64,000 nt of DNA from Clostridiaceae bacterium (GTDB lineage Bacteria; Bacillota; Clostridia; Lachnospirales; Lachnospiraceae): positions 1-64,000 of the forward strand of contig CABIXM010000018.1 in NCBI GenBank assembly GCA_902362725.1. The letters are read 5' to 3'. Position numbers and translations under genes: made by a program. The notes below the pieces were generated by a model. The model ran no database searches and was not told the origin of the DNA. It saw only the letters and a list, made by a program, of their open reading frames with translations. Of this stretch, positions 17,579 through 26,738 are shown in pieces; position 1 is the first letter of the stretch, and the number at the start of each line of letters is the position of its first letter.

Positions 17579-19165
17579 ATGGCAAATTATGTAGATGAGA
17601 TTAAAAAAAGAAGAACCTTTGCGATTATTTCCCACCCGGACGCAGGTAAGACTACGTTGACTGAGAAGTTCCTGCTCTACGGCGGAGCCATCAATCTGGC
17701 CGGTTCCGTCAAAGGTAAGGCCACAGCCCGTCACGCGGTTTCCGACTGGATGGAGATCGAAAAGGAGAGAGGTATCTCTGTTACTTCGTCGGTATTACAG
17801 TTTAATTACGACGGCTATTGTATCAATATCCTGGATACGCCGGGACATCAGGACTTCTCCGAGGATACCTACCGCACCCTGATGGCGGCGGACTCCGCAG
17901 TCATGGTGATCGACGGCAGCAAGGGCGTGGAGGCCCAGACCCGAAAGCTTTTTAAGGTCTGCGCTATGCGTCATATCCCGATTTTTACCTTTATCAATAA
18001 GATGGACCGGGAAGCCATGGACATCTTTGAGCTTCTGGACGATATCGAAAATGAGCTGGGAATCGCCACCTGTCCGGTGAACTGGCCCATCGGCTCCGGT
18101 AAGGCCTTCAAGGGCGTCTACGACCGGAACACGGAGAAGGTGCTGCTATTCTCCGATACCGAGAAGGGTACCAAGGAGGGCGAGGAGCTGGATCTGTCCA
18201 TCAATGATCCGCAGATCGACAGCATTCTCGATCCGGGTCAGAAGGAAAAACTGATGGATGATATCGAGCTGCTGGACGGCGCCAGCGCGGAGTTTGACCA
18301 GGAGCTGGTAAGCCAGGGAAAGCTGTCCCCGGTATTCTTCGGATCGGCCCTGACCAACTTCGGCGTGGAGACCTTTCTGAAGCATTTCCTGCAGATGACC
18401 ACCTCTCCGCTGCCCCGTAAGGCAGACGTGGGGCTGATTGATCCCATGGAAGAGGAGTTCTCTGCTTTCGTATTCAAGATTCAGGCCAATATGAACAAGG
18501 CCCATCGTGACCGTATCGCGTTCATCCGTATCTGCTCCGGCAAGTTCACGGCTGGTATGGAAGTCTATCATGTGCAGGGCGGCAGAAAGCAGCGTCTGTC
18601 CCAGCCCCAGCAGATTATGGCGCAGGATCGGAAGATTGTGGACGAGGCTTACGCGGGCGATATCATCGGCGTCTTTGATCCGGGCATTTTCTCCATCGGA
18701 GATACCTTATGTATGCCGGGCAGGCAGATTAAGTACGAGGGGATTCCGACCTTCGCGCCGGAGCATTTCGCCCGGGTGCGCCAGATCGACACTATGAAGC
18801 GGAAGCAGTTTGTCAAGGGCATCGAGCAGATTGCCCAGGAGGGCGCGATCCAGATTTTCCAGGAGTTCAATACCGGTATGGAGGAGATTATCGTGGGCGT
18901 CGTGGGTGTCCTGCAGTTCGACGTGCTGAAGTACCGTCTGGAAAATGAGTATAATGTGGATATCCGTCTGGAACCGCTGCCCTACGAGCATATCCGCTGG
19001 ATTGAGAACGAGGACATCGACATGAGTAAGCTGGTGGGTACCTCCGACATGAAGAAGATCAAGGATCTGAAGGGCAGACCGTTGCTGATCTGGACCAACG
19101 CATGGAGCGTGGGCATGACCCTGGATCGGAATCCGGGCCTGGTTCTGTCAGAGTTTGGCCGGTAA
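17579..19165 (+). CDS. prfC: Peptide chain release factor 3
   Basis: A 528-residue translational GTPase that recycles release factors 1 and 2 from the ribosome after termination. The P-loop SHPDAGKTTLTEK, the switch II DTPGHQDFSEDTYR and NKMD are in place, followed by the RF3-type domains II and III (VVGVLQFDVLKYRLENEYNVDIRLEPLPYEHIRWI). Length matches the family (about 525-530). AAGGAAG precedes the ATG. It is a single gene behind its own promoter and leader hairpin. Confidence 0.95.
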   Translation: MANYVDEIKKRRTFAIISHPDAGKTTLTEKFLLYGGAINLAGSVKGKATARHAVSDWMEIEKERGISVTSSVLQFNYDGYCINILDTPGHQDFSEDTYRTLMAADSAVMVIDGSKGVEAQTRKLFKVCAMRHIPIFTFINKMDREAMDIFELLDDIENELGIATCPVNWPIGSGKAFKGVYDRNTEKVLLFSDTEKGTKEGEELDLSINDPQIDSILDPGQKEKLMDDIELLDGASAEFDQELVSQGKLSPVFFGSALTNFGVETFLKHFLQMTTSPLPRKADVGLIDPMEEEFSAFVFKIQANMNKAHRDRIAFIRICSGKFTAGMEVYHVQGGRKQRLSQPQQIMAQDRKIVDEAYAGDIIGVFDPGIFSIGDTLCMPGRQIKYEGIPTFAPEHFARVRQIDTMKRKQFVKGIEQIAQEGAIQIFQEFNTGMEEIIVGVVGVLQFDVLKYRLENEYNVDIRLEPLPYEHIRWIENEDIDMSKLVGTSDMKKIKDLKGRPLLIWTNAWSVGMTLDRNPGLVLSEFGR

Positions 19166-19168
19166 GTC

Positions 19169-19198
19169 TTGTCAATCATGGATAAAGTGTGATAAAAT
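19169..19198 (+). promoter_or_regulatory. Promoter of the yqhY-nusB region
   Basis: TTGTCA (19169-19174), 18-bp spacer, TAAAAT (19193-19198). It leaves a leader of about 155 nt before yqhY in which no clear structure is seen beyond a small CAGG/CCTG hairpin near 19321. Confidence 0.5.
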
Positions 19199-19360
19199 AT
19201 AAAAAGCATGGCAGGGGTATGATATCTGCTGCCGAGTGGTGGGAATAGTAAGAAATAATAAAGGAGTGGAAGCGGATTTCATTCACAAAACAGGCGAAAT
19301 GAAAACTGCTTCGTGCGAACAGGGAAACCTGATTTGCACAGAAAACAGGAGGTTTTGAAT

Positions 19361-19750
19361 ATGTCAAAGGAAGAAAAAAGAGGCGTTCATATGATACATG
19401 AGGATAGTCAGCTGGGCGAGGTTCAGATCGCGGACGAGGTAGTCGCTACCATCGCAGGGTTAGCAGCCACCGAGGTAGAGGGCGTGGCATCCATGGCTGG
19501 CAATATCACCAATGAGCTTATCGGAAAGCTTGGCGTAAAGAATCTGTCCAAGGGTGTGAAGGTTCTAGTGACAGACCGCAGCGTAGACGTGGATCTGGCG
19601 CTGAATATCGAGTACGGCTACAGCATTATGAAGGTGTCTGAGAAGGTTCAGGATCGCGTAAAGAGCGCCATCGAGAACATGACAGGACTGGAAGTAGCCA
19701 TGGTCAATATCCGCATTGTCAATGTGAATATGGGAAAAGAAGAAAAGTAA
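19361..19750 (+). CDS. yqhY: Asp23/Gls24 family protein (YqhY-like)
   Basis: A 129-residue protein of the Asp23/Gls24 envelope-stress family. Typical features are LGEVQIADEVVATIAGLAATEVEGVASMAGN near the start and the C-terminal RVKSAIENMTGLEVAMVNIRI. In Bacillus the homologue YqhY sits just upstream of nusB and affects acetyl-CoA carboxylase; the same position here supports the symbol. AGGAGG at 19347-19352 fixes the start at 19361; an in-frame ATG at 19313 is not conserved. Confidence 0.88.
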   Translation: MSKEEKRGVHMIHEDSQLGEVQIADEVVATIAGLAATEVEGVASMAGNITNELIGKLGVKNLSKGVKVLVTDRSVDVDLALNIEYGYSIMKVSEKVQDRVKSAIENMTGLEVAMVNIRIVNVNMGKEEK

Positions 19751-19762
19751 GCGTTACTGTTC

Positions 19763-19792
19763 GGGAGCGGCTGCAGTCAGCGGCTCCCTTTT
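19763..19792 (+). terminator. Terminator or attenuator between yqhY and nusB
   Basis: GGGAGCGGCTG (19763-19773) pairs with CAGCGGCTCCC (19778-19788) with one mismatch and runs into four T. nusB, 32 bp on, has no clear promoter of its own, so read-through is likely. Confidence 0.65.
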
Positions 19793-19823
19793 CAAACGAT
19801 AAGAGGGAAAAAGGCGGAGTAAG

Positions 19824-20237
19824 ATGAAAAGACGAGAGTTAAGAGAGCATATTTTTGAGCTGCTGTTCCGTATCGAGTTCAACAGCGCAGAGGAGATGCC
19901 AGAGCAGATGCGGCTGTTTTTCGAAGGACTGGGCGAGGTCGAGCCGAAGGATCAGGAATATATTGAGAAGAAATATGCACATATAGTAGAGAAACTGCCG
20001 GAGATTGACAGGACTCTGGATGAGACCGCGGAGGGCTGGAAGGTATCCCGTATGGGTAAGACCGATCTGACCATCCTGCGCCTGGCTGTGTATGAGATGG
20101 AATACGACGAGGACGTGCCGGTAGGCGTGGCGGTCAACGAGGCGGTCGAACTGTCCAAAAAGTTTGGCGGCGACGAATCCCCGATCTTTGTCAACGGTAT
20201 CTTAGGTAAGATTGGAAAGACAGGAAAAACAGAATGA
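19824..20237 (+). CDS. nusB: Transcription antitermination factor NusB
   Basis: A 137-residue all-helical RNA-binding protein that pairs with NusE (S10) on boxA of rRNA leader RNA. The N-terminal RRELREHIFELLFRIEF and the C-terminal ILRLAVYEMEYDEDVPVGVAVNEAVELSKKFGGDESPIFVNGILGKI are highly characteristic. It overlaps xseA by 4 nt (ATGA), starting a run of coupled housekeeping genes. Confidence 0.95.
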   Translation: MKRRELREHIFELLFRIEFNSAEEMPEQMRLFFEGLGEVEPKDQEYIEKKYAHIVEKLPEIDRTLDETAEGWKVSRMGKTDLTILRLAVYEMEYDEDVPVGVAVNEAVELSKKFGGDESPIFVNGILGKIGKTGKTE

Positions 20238-21445
20238 AGCATGTCTATACGGTAGCGCAGGTAAACACATACATCAAAAATATGTTTACACAGGATTTTA
20301 TGCTGAACCGTATTTATGTAAAGGGAGAGGTGTCCAACTGTAAATATCACAGTTCCGGGCACATCTACTTTTCTCTGAAGGATGAGAGCGGATCCATGGC
20401 CTGCGTGATGTTTGCGGGCGACCGGAAAGGACTGGCCTTCCCCATGAAGGACGGTCAGCGGGTCATCGTACTGGGGCGCGTCAGCGTCTATGAACGCAGC
20501 GGCAGCTATCAGCTCTATGCCAGAGAGATTATTAAGGATGGCGTGGGACAGCTCTATGAGGCTTATGAGAAGCTGAAGATGGAGCTGGAAGAGATGGGCA
20601 TGTTCGCCCCGGAGTATAAGCAGCCGATTCCGTATTACGCGAAGAAGGTGGGTGTGGTGACGGCCCCCACCGGAGCGGCCGTGCAGGACATCCGTAATAT
20701 CGCCCTCCGGCGCAATCCTTATGTGCAGCTCATCCTGTATCCGGCCCAGGTACAGGGCGAGGGCGCGGCGGATAGTATCGTGCGTGGCATCGAGACCCTG
20801 GACGCGCTGGGACTGGACGTGCTGATCGTGGGCCGCGGCGGCGGTTCCATTGAGGATTTGTGGGCTTTTAATGAGGAAAAGGTAGCGAGAGCCATTTTCG
20901 ACTGTAATACGCCGGTGATCTCGGCGGTAGGCCATGAGACTGACACGACCATCGCTGATTACGTGGCGGATTTGAGGGCTCCGACCCCATCGGCGGCGGC
21001 AGAGCTGGCTGTGGCCGATATCCGGGAACTGTTGGAGCGGATGCGCGGTTATCAGCAGCAGTTTGAGAATATCTTCCGTCATAGAATGGAAGAATATTAC
21101 AGAAGACTGGCGGAACTGAAAAGCCGGGTTCAGCGCGTCAGTCCGGAGACACAGCTTCTGGAGAAGCGGATGCGTCTGGCGGAATTATCCAACGGTTTGG
21201 AGCAGGCCATGCAGAATAAGCTGTCGGATCGGAAGCACAGCCTGAATTTGTATATCGAACGCTTACACGGGCTTTCGCCGCTTCTGAAGCTGCAGCAGGG
21301 CTATTCCTACACGGAAGGGCCGAATGGAAAGGCCGTGACTGGAATTGATGAGGTTACGGAAGGCGAACGGCTTCGAATCCATGTGACAGACGGTGTATAT
21401 ACCGCAGTGGTAGAAGGCCGCGAGAAGATAAAAAAGAGGATATGA
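20234..21445 (+). CDS. xseA: Exodeoxyribonuclease VII large subunit
   Basis: A 403-residue catalytic subunit of the nuclease that degrades single-stranded DNA from both ends. An OB-fold opens the protein (residues 20-100, YVKGEVSNCKYHSSGHIYFSLKDE), followed by the catalytic domain with GVVTAPTGAAVQDI, VGRGGGSIEDLWAFN and SAVGHETDTTIADYVADLRAPTPSAAAEL, and a long C-terminal coiled coil. Length is slightly below the E. coli protein. It acts with XseB, encoded next. Confidence 0.95.
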   Translation: MKHVYTVAQVNTYIKNMFTQDFMLNRIYVKGEVSNCKYHSSGHIYFSLKDESGSMACVMFAGDRKGLAFPMKDGQRVIVLGRVSVYERSGSYQLYAREIIKDGVGQLYEAYEKLKMELEEMGMFAPEYKQPIPYYAKKVGVVTAPTGAAVQDIRNIALRRNPYVQLILYPAQVQGEGAADSIVRGIETLDALGLDVLIVGRGGGSIEDLWAFNEEKVARAIFDCNTPVISAVGHETDTTIADYVADLRAPTPSAAAELAVADIRELLERMRGYQQQFENIFRHRMEEYYRRLAELKSRVQRVSPETQLLEKRMRLAELSNGLEQAMQNKLSDRKHSLNLYIERLHGLSPLLKLQQGYSYTEGPNGKAVTGIDEVTEGERLRIHVTDGVYTAVVEGREKIKKRI

Positions 21446-21484
21446 TGATTCAGGGACGGAACAGTTAAGAGAGGATAAGACGGT

Positions 21485-21700
21485 ATGGCAACGAAGAAAA
21501 AGGAAGCGACACTGGAAGAAAATTTTGCAGAGCTGGACGCGATGCTGGCGAAGCTGGCTGACCGGGACGTGCCATTGGAGGAGTCCTTTACGATTTACGC
21601 CGAGGGCATGAAGCTTCTGAAGGCCTGTGGCGATAAGCTGGATAAAGTAGAGAAAAAGATGCTGGTCATGAATGAGGAGGGCAAACTGGATGAGTTTTAA
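21485..21700 (+). CDS. xseB: Exodeoxyribonuclease VII small subunit
   Basis: A 71-residue helical protein that binds in several copies along the coiled coil of XseA. The family pattern LEENFAELDAMLAKLADRDVPLEESFTIYAEGMKLLKAC is complete. Its end overlaps the start of the prenyl synthase gene by 11 nt. Confidence 0.92.
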   Translation: MATKKKEATLEENFAELDAMLAKLADRDVPLEESFTIYAEGMKLLKACGDKLDKVEKKMLVMNEEGKLDEF

Positions 21701-22574
21701 AGAAGAACTTCGTACCAAGACGGAAGAGATTGAGAAGCTGCTTATGGCTTATCTGCCGGAGGAGACCGGCTTCCAGAAGACGGTTCTGGAAGCGGTGAAT
21801 TACAGTGTGCTGGCAGGCGGCAAGCGTCTCCGTCCCATGCTGATGAAGGAGACTTATCAGATGTTCGGCGGCCAGGGTAAGGTGGTGGAGCCCTTTATGG
21901 CAGCCATGGAAATGATTCATACCTATTCCCTGGTGCATGATGATCTTCCGGCCATGGACAATGACGAATATCGCCGCGGCAAGAAGACCACCCATGCGGT
22001 ATACGGCGAGGCCATGGGGATTCTGGCGGGTGACGCTCTGCTAAACCTAGCTTTTGAGACGGCTGCGGGAGCTTTTGATATCGAGACCAGTGCCCGGACT
22101 GCGAAGGCATTGCAGATTCTGTCTAAGAAGGCAGGTATCTATGGCATGATCGGCGGTCAGGTGGTGGATGTGGAGTCTGAGGGACAGCCCCTGTCCAGAG
22201 AAAAGCTGGATTTCATCTATCGCCTGAAAACTAGCGCCCTGATTGAGGCGGCTATGATGGTGGGCGCGGTGCTGGCAGGTGCTTCCGACGACGAAGTGGA
22301 GACAATTGAGCACGTGGCAAATGATGTGGGACTGGCTTTCCAGATCCAGGATGATATTCTGGATGTGACGAGTACGCTGGAAGTACTTGGCAAGCCCATT
22401 CACAGCGATGACAAGAACCATAAGACCACCTATGTAAGCCTGGAGGGCCTTGACAAGGCAAAGAAGGATGTGGAAGAGATTTCTGAGAGAGCCCTGTCCA
22501 CACTGGCTTCTTTGAACCATAAGAATGCATTTCTGGAAGAACTGATCCGGATGCTGATTACAAGAGAAAAGTAA
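21690..22574 (+). CDS. ispA: Polyprenyl (farnesyl/geranyl) diphosphate synthase
   Basis: A 294-residue trans-prenyltransferase that joins isopentenyl and allylic diphosphates into the C15 (or C20) chain used for quinones, undecaprenyl phosphate and carotenoids. The first aspartate-rich motif is DDLPAMDND and the second QDDILD; the loop GKRLRPML binds isopentenyl diphosphate. The ATG at 21690 follows GGAGGGC and overlaps xseB. The order xseA-xseB-ispA-dxs is usual in Clostridia. Confidence 0.93.
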   Translation: MSFKEELRTKTEEIEKLLMAYLPEETGFQKTVLEAVNYSVLAGGKRLRPMLMKETYQMFGGQGKVVEPFMAAMEMIHTYSLVHDDLPAMDNDEYRRGKKTTHAVYGEAMGILAGDALLNLAFETAAGAFDIETSARTAKALQILSKKAGIYGMIGGQVVDVESEGQPLSREKLDFIYRLKTSALIEAAMMVGAVLAGASDDEVETIEHVANDVGLAFQIQDDILDVTSTLEVLGKPIHSDDKNHKTTYVSLEGLDKAKKDVEEISERALSTLASLNHKNAFLEELIRMLITREK

Positions 22575-22589
22575 GATTGAGGTGAGTAC

Positions 22590-24458
22590 ATGCTGCTGGA
22601 GCAGATCAATCAGGTTAATGATATTAAAAAACTGAACAAGGAGGACTGGGAACCCCTGGCGCAGGAGATCCGGGATTTTCTGATCGAGAAAATCAGTGTG
22701 ACAGGCGGCCATCTGGCCTCCAATCTGGGCGTGGTGGAGCTGACCATGGCCATGCATCTGGCTTTTGATTTCCCGAAAGATCAGGTGGTCTGGGATGTGG
22801 GACATCAGTCCTATACCCATAAGCTTCTGACCGGAAGAAGAGCCGGTTTTGACGATCTGCGGAAATACGGCGGCATGAGCGGCTTCCCGAAGCGGAAAGA
22901 GAGTGACTGCGACTGCTTCGATACAGGCCACAGCTCCACCTCGATCTCAGCGGGTATCGGCCTGGTGAAGGCCCGGGATCTGACCGGCGGAAGCCAGAGC
23001 GTGATTTCAGTCATCGGAGATGGATCCATGACCGGCGGCATGGCCTTTGAGGCCCTGAACAACGCCTCCCAGTTAAAGAGTAATTTTATCATCGTGCTGA
23101 ATGACAACCAGATGTCCATCGCGGAAAATGTGGGTGGCTTAAGCCAGTACCTGAACGGCATGCGCTCCAACGAAGGATATAATAATTTCAAGGCGGGCCT
23201 GCAGAATACCCTGGAGAAGATTCCGGTATACGGCGACGGCATTGTGCGACAGCTGAAGAAGACCAAGAGTGGCCTGAAGCAGCTGGTAATCCCGGGTATG
23301 TTTTTTGAAGACATGGGCATCACCTACCTGGGCCCGGTGGACGGCCATAATATCGATCAGCTCATCCGTACGTTTAACGACGCGAAAAAAGTGCATCATG
23401 CGGTCTTGATTCACGTCTGTACGAAAAAGGGCAAGGGATATGAACCGGCGGAGCGCCATCCCTCCCGGTTCCACGGCGCGGAGCCTTTTGTCATCGAGAC
23501 GGGGCTGCCTAAGAGCAGACGGGCCAAGGCCAATTATACGGATATCTTTTCCACAGTGATGCGGAAGCTGGGCGACCGGGATGAGAAGGTGGTGGCCATC
23601 ACGGCGGCTATGCCGGACGGAACCGGACTTAAGCGATTTAAAAATATGTTCCCGGATCGGTTTTTCGATGTGGGAATCGCGGAGCAGCATGCGGTGACCT
23701 TTGCAGCCGGACTGGCGGCAGGCGGCCTGAAGCCGGTGGTGGCGGTGTATTCCTCCTTCCTCCAGCGTGCTTACGATCAGGTGCTGCACGATGTCTGTAT
23801 CCAGAACCTGCATGTGATTTTCGCTATTGACCGGGCAGGTCTGGTGGGTAGCGACGGCGAGACCCATCAGGGTATCTTCGACCTGTCTTACCTGTCCAGT
23901 ATTCCGAATATGACCATTATGGCCCCGAAGAATAAATGGGAGCTTTCGGATATGATGAAGTTTGCCGTGAATTACGGCGGTCCCATCGCCCTGCGTTATC
24001 CCAGAGGCGAGGCCTACGACGGTCTCCAGGAGTTCCGCGCTCCCATTGCCTATGGAAAGAGCGAGTGGATTTATGAGGAAGCGGACATCGCCCTGATGGC
24101 GGTGGGCAGTATGGTGAAGACTGCGGAGAAGGTACGGGATACCCTGAAAGACACCGGATATAACTGCACGCTCATCAATGCCCGCTTTGTGAAGCCCATC
24201 GACGAGCAGATGCTGGAAGAGGTGGCCAGGCAGCATAAGCTTCTGGTGACACTGGAAGAAAATGTAAGAAATGGAGGCTTTGGCGATCACGTACTGGAGT
24301 ATGTGAACGACAGAGGCTTCGACATGAAGGTGCTGAACATCGCGTTGCCGGACGAGTATGTGGAGCATGGCAATGTGGCATTACTGCACAAAGAGGTAGG
24401 CCTGGACGCGGAAACCATCGTGAAGCGTGTGATCACCGCCTATGTGGGCGAGATGTAA
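22590..24458 (+). CDS. dxs: 1-deoxy-D-xylulose-5-phosphate synthase
   Basis: A 622-residue thiamine-diphosphate enzyme that condenses pyruvate and glyceraldehyde 3-phosphate, the entry step of the MEP isoprenoid pathway, feeding the prenyl synthase encoded just before. The TPP-binding GDGSMTGGMAFEALNNA, the active HPSRFHGA, the transketolase pyrimidine domain DVGIAEQHAVTFAAGLA and the C-terminal LEENVRNGGFG are present. The length matches the family. Confidence 0.96.
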   Translation: MLLEQINQVNDIKKLNKEDWEPLAQEIRDFLIEKISVTGGHLASNLGVVELTMAMHLAFDFPKDQVVWDVGHQSYTHKLLTGRRAGFDDLRKYGGMSGFPKRKESDCDCFDTGHSSTSISAGIGLVKARDLTGGSQSVISVIGDGSMTGGMAFEALNNASQLKSNFIIVLNDNQMSIAENVGGLSQYLNGMRSNEGYNNFKAGLQNTLEKIPVYGDGIVRQLKKTKSGLKQLVIPGMFFEDMGITYLGPVDGHNIDQLIRTFNDAKKVHHAVLIHVCTKKGKGYEPAERHPSRFHGAEPFVIETGLPKSRRAKANYTDIFSTVMRKLGDRDEKVVAITAAMPDGTGLKRFKNMFPDRFFDVGIAEQHAVTFAAGLAAGGLKPVVAVYSSFLQRAYDQVLHDVCIQNLHVIFAIDRAGLVGSDGETHQGIFDLSYLSSIPNMTIMAPKNKWELSDMMKFAVNYGGPIALRYPRGEAYDGLQEFRAPIAYGKSEWIYEEADIALMAVGSMVKTAEKVRDTLKDTGYNCTLINARFVKPIDEQMLEEVARQHKLLVTLEENVRNGGFGDHVLEYVNDRGFDMKVLNIALPDEYVEHGNVALLHKEVGLDAETIVKRVITAYVGEM

Positions 24459-24522
24459 AAAAACAGGTGGCTTGACCATATGTGGCAGAGCCATAAGAAA
24501 TAGAGTTTAGGAGAGAACGGAT

Positions 24523-25368
24523 ATGAAGGTACGTCTGGACGTGCTTCTGGTAAACAGAGGCCTGGCAAAATCCAGAGAGCAGGCCAAAGCCATCATCATG
24601 GAGGGCAAGGTCTTTGTAAAGGGACAGCGGGAGGACAAGGCTGGTTCCATGTTTGACGAGGCCGCGCCCATCGAAATTCACGGACAGAAGCTGCGCTATG
24701 TGAGCCGTGGCGGTTTAAAGCTCGAGAAGGCAGTGGCCCATTTTGACCTGGGGCTGGAAGGAAAGGTCTGCATGGACGTAGGTTCCTCCACCGGAGGTTT
24801 CACCGACTGCATGCTGCAAAACGGCGCAGTGAAAGTATACGCGGTAGACGTGGGAACCAATCAGCTGGACTGGAAGCTCCGGAGCGATCCGAGAGTGGTC
24901 TGTATGGAGAAAACCAATATCCGTTACCTGACCCCGGATCAGATCGACGAGCCTCCCAGGTTTGCGTCCATTGACGTGGCCTTCATTTCCCTGACCAAGG
25001 TGTTGCTTCCGGTGCGGGAGCTTCTCGACGACGGCGGCCAGGTGGTGGCCCTGATTAAGCCCCAGTTTGAGGCGGGCCGGGAGAAGGTCGGCAAGAAGGG
25101 CGTGGTGCGGGAAAAGAGCACTCATCTGGAGGTAATCCAGATGGTTCTGACCTACGCCTGGTCCATCGGCTTCGACATTCTGGCGCTGGAATTTTCCCCC
25201 ATCAAGGGACCGGAGGGCAACATCGAATACCTGGTATGGCTTCAGAAGACCGACCGGGAGGCTGTAGAAGAGCTTCCGACCTGGGAAGAACTGAAGGGCC
25301 ATCTGCCCGCGGGCGTAGAACCGGAGCGTATTGTGGACGAGGCTCACGGAACCCTGGATGTAAAATAA
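24523..25368 (+). CDS. tlyA: TlyA family rRNA (cytidine-2'-O)-methyltransferase
   Basis: A 281-residue protein with an N-terminal S4 RNA-binding domain (residues 1-60, RLDVLLVNRGLAKSREQAK) and an FtsJ/RrmJ-type methyltransferase domain (from about 62, with VGSSTGGFTDCMLQ for SAM binding and LIKPQFEAGRE near residues 178-188). TlyA enzymes methylate 16S and 23S rRNA at cytidine 2'-OH; some relatives are called haemolysins by history only. It keeps the Clostridial order dxs-tlyA-nadK-argR-recN. Confidence 0.9.
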   Translation: MKVRLDVLLVNRGLAKSREQAKAIIMEGKVFVKGQREDKAGSMFDEAAPIEIHGQKLRYVSRGGLKLEKAVAHFDLGLEGKVCMDVGSSTGGFTDCMLQNGAVKVYAVDVGTNQLDWKLRSDPRVVCMEKTNIRYLTPDQIDEPPRFASIDVAFISLTKVLLPVRELLDDGGQVVALIKPQFEAGREKVGKKGVVREKSTHLEVIQMVLTYAWSIGFDILALEFSPIKGPEGNIEYLVWLQKTDREAVEELPTWEELKGHLPAGVEPERIVDEAHGTLDVK

Positions 25369-25387
25369 GAAAGCCGGGAAGAGACAG

Positions 25388-26260
25388 ATGAACCGATTTT
25401 ATGTGATTACTAATGTGGAAAAAGATAAAGACCTGAAGACCACCCGACAGATTTACGATTATCTGAAGGCCCGGGGGTGCGAATGTACGGTACGGGAATT
25501 CCAGAAAAAGGAAACTGAAGATTCCGGTGGAGATTACCGTTATACAGACGCGTCGCTGATTCCGGCCGGGACCGAGTGCATCCTGGTGCTGGGCGGCGAT
25601 GGAACCCTGATTCAGGCGGCCCGGGATACGGTGGATCGGAAGATTCCGCTTCTGGGCGTGAATCTGGGAACCCTGGGTTTCCTGGCGGAGATTGAGAAGA
25701 CAGGCGTGCCGGACGCGTTGGACAGCCTGATTCTCGACAATTATACCATTGAGCCCAGGATGCTTCTGGAGGGAACCGTATACCGGGAGGGGAAAGAGCC
25801 GGTCAAGAATCTGGCTCTCAACGATATCGTCGTGAACCGGGCGGGAGCGCTTCGGATCATTGATTATGAGATCTCAGTCAATGGAGAGCCGCTGAACCGG
25901 TATTCCGCCGACGGCATGATCGTGTCCACGCCCACGGGATCCACAGGCTACAGCCTGTCCGCCGGCGGCCCCATCGTATCGCCCATGGCCAGCATGATTG
26001 TGGTGACGCCCATCTGTCCCCATACCCTGACCGCCCGAAGCATCGTACTGTCCGGCGGCGACCGGGTGACGGTACGGACCGGGGCCGGAAGAAGAAACCA
26101 GAGAGAAGAATCTTTTGTGACCTTTGACGGCGAAGTGCAGGTGCCGGTGGCCACAGGCGATTATGTGGAGATACAGAAGTCGGAAAAGACCGTCAACATA
26201 CTGAAGATCAGCAGGGTCAGCTTTCTGGAGGTCCTGCGTGACAAAATGCGCGGCAACTAG
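25388..26260 (+). CDS. nadK: NAD kinase
   Basis: A 290-residue ATP- or polyphosphate-dependent kinase that phosphorylates NAD to NADP. The GGDGT motif appears as LVLGGDGTLIQAARD, the family's LGVNLGTLGFLAEIE follows, and the NE/D-type block LNDIVVNRAG and DGMIVSTPTGSTGYSLSAGGPI complete the active site. It lies between tlyA and argR. Confidence 0.95.
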   Translation: MNRFYVITNVEKDKDLKTTRQIYDYLKARGCECTVREFQKKETEDSGGDYRYTDASLIPAGTECILVLGGDGTLIQAARDTVDRKIPLLGVNLGTLGFLAEIEKTGVPDALDSLILDNYTIEPRMLLEGTVYREGKEPVKNLALNDIVVNRAGALRIIDYEISVNGEPLNRYSADGMIVSTPTGSTGYSLSAGGPIVSPMASMIVVTPICPHTLTARSIVLSGGDRVTVRTGAGRRNQREESFVTFDGEVQVPVATGDYVEIQKSEKTVNILKISRVSFLEVLRDKMRGN

Positions 26261-26273
26261 GAGGTATGACGAA

Positions 26274-26723
26274 ATGAAGATAGAGCGGCACGCAAAGATT
26301 ATCGAGCTGATCAACGAGTATGCCATCGAGACCCAGGAGGAGCTGGCGGCCAGATTGAACGACGCGGGCTTTCGGGTTACCCAGGCGACGGTATCCCGGG
26401 ATATCCGGGAGCTGAAGCTGACCAAGATGGCGGTGAACGGACGGCAGCGCTATGTGGTAGTGCCGGGCGGCAACGGCCACATGGGTGATAAGTACATTGG
26501 CATCCTCCGGGACAGCTTTCTGTCCATGGAGATGGCTCAGAATATTCTGGTGGTGAAGACTGTGGCAGGTATGGCCATGGCGGCAGCCGCGGCCCTGGAC
26601 GCCCTTCACTGGCAGGAGATCGTGGGCTGTATCGCCGGGGATGATACGATCTTCTGTGCGGTACGCAGTGTGGACGATACCATGATCGTCATGGAAAAAC
26701 TGAGAAAAGCAATCAGGGGTTAG
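26274..26723 (+). CDS. argR: Arginine repressor ArgR/AhrC
   Basis: A 149-residue regulator of arginine biosynthesis and catabolism. A winged helix-turn-helix with TQEELAARLNDAGFRVTQATVSRDIRELKL is N-terminal; the C-terminal oligomerisation and arginine-binding domain carries GMAMAAAAALDALHWQEIVGCIAGDDTIF. The start is at 26274, after GGAGGT in the last codons of nadK; an ATG at 26238 inside nadK would add a non-conserved tail. In Clostridia argR usually lies before recN, as here. Confidence 0.93.
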   Translation: MKIERHAKIIELINEYAIETQEELAARLNDAGFRVTQATVSRDIRELKLTKMAVNGRQRYVVVPGGNGHMGDKYIGILRDSFLSMEMAQNILVVKTVAGMAMAAAAALDALHWQEIVGCIAGDDTIFCAVRSVDDTMIVMEKLRKAIRG

Positions 26724-26738
26724 AGCGAAAGGAAAAGT

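Noticed and set aside
23139..24368. A 409-codon - strand frame over dxs
   Set aside because: Shadow of dxs; histidine- and leucine-rich, no motif, no promoter.
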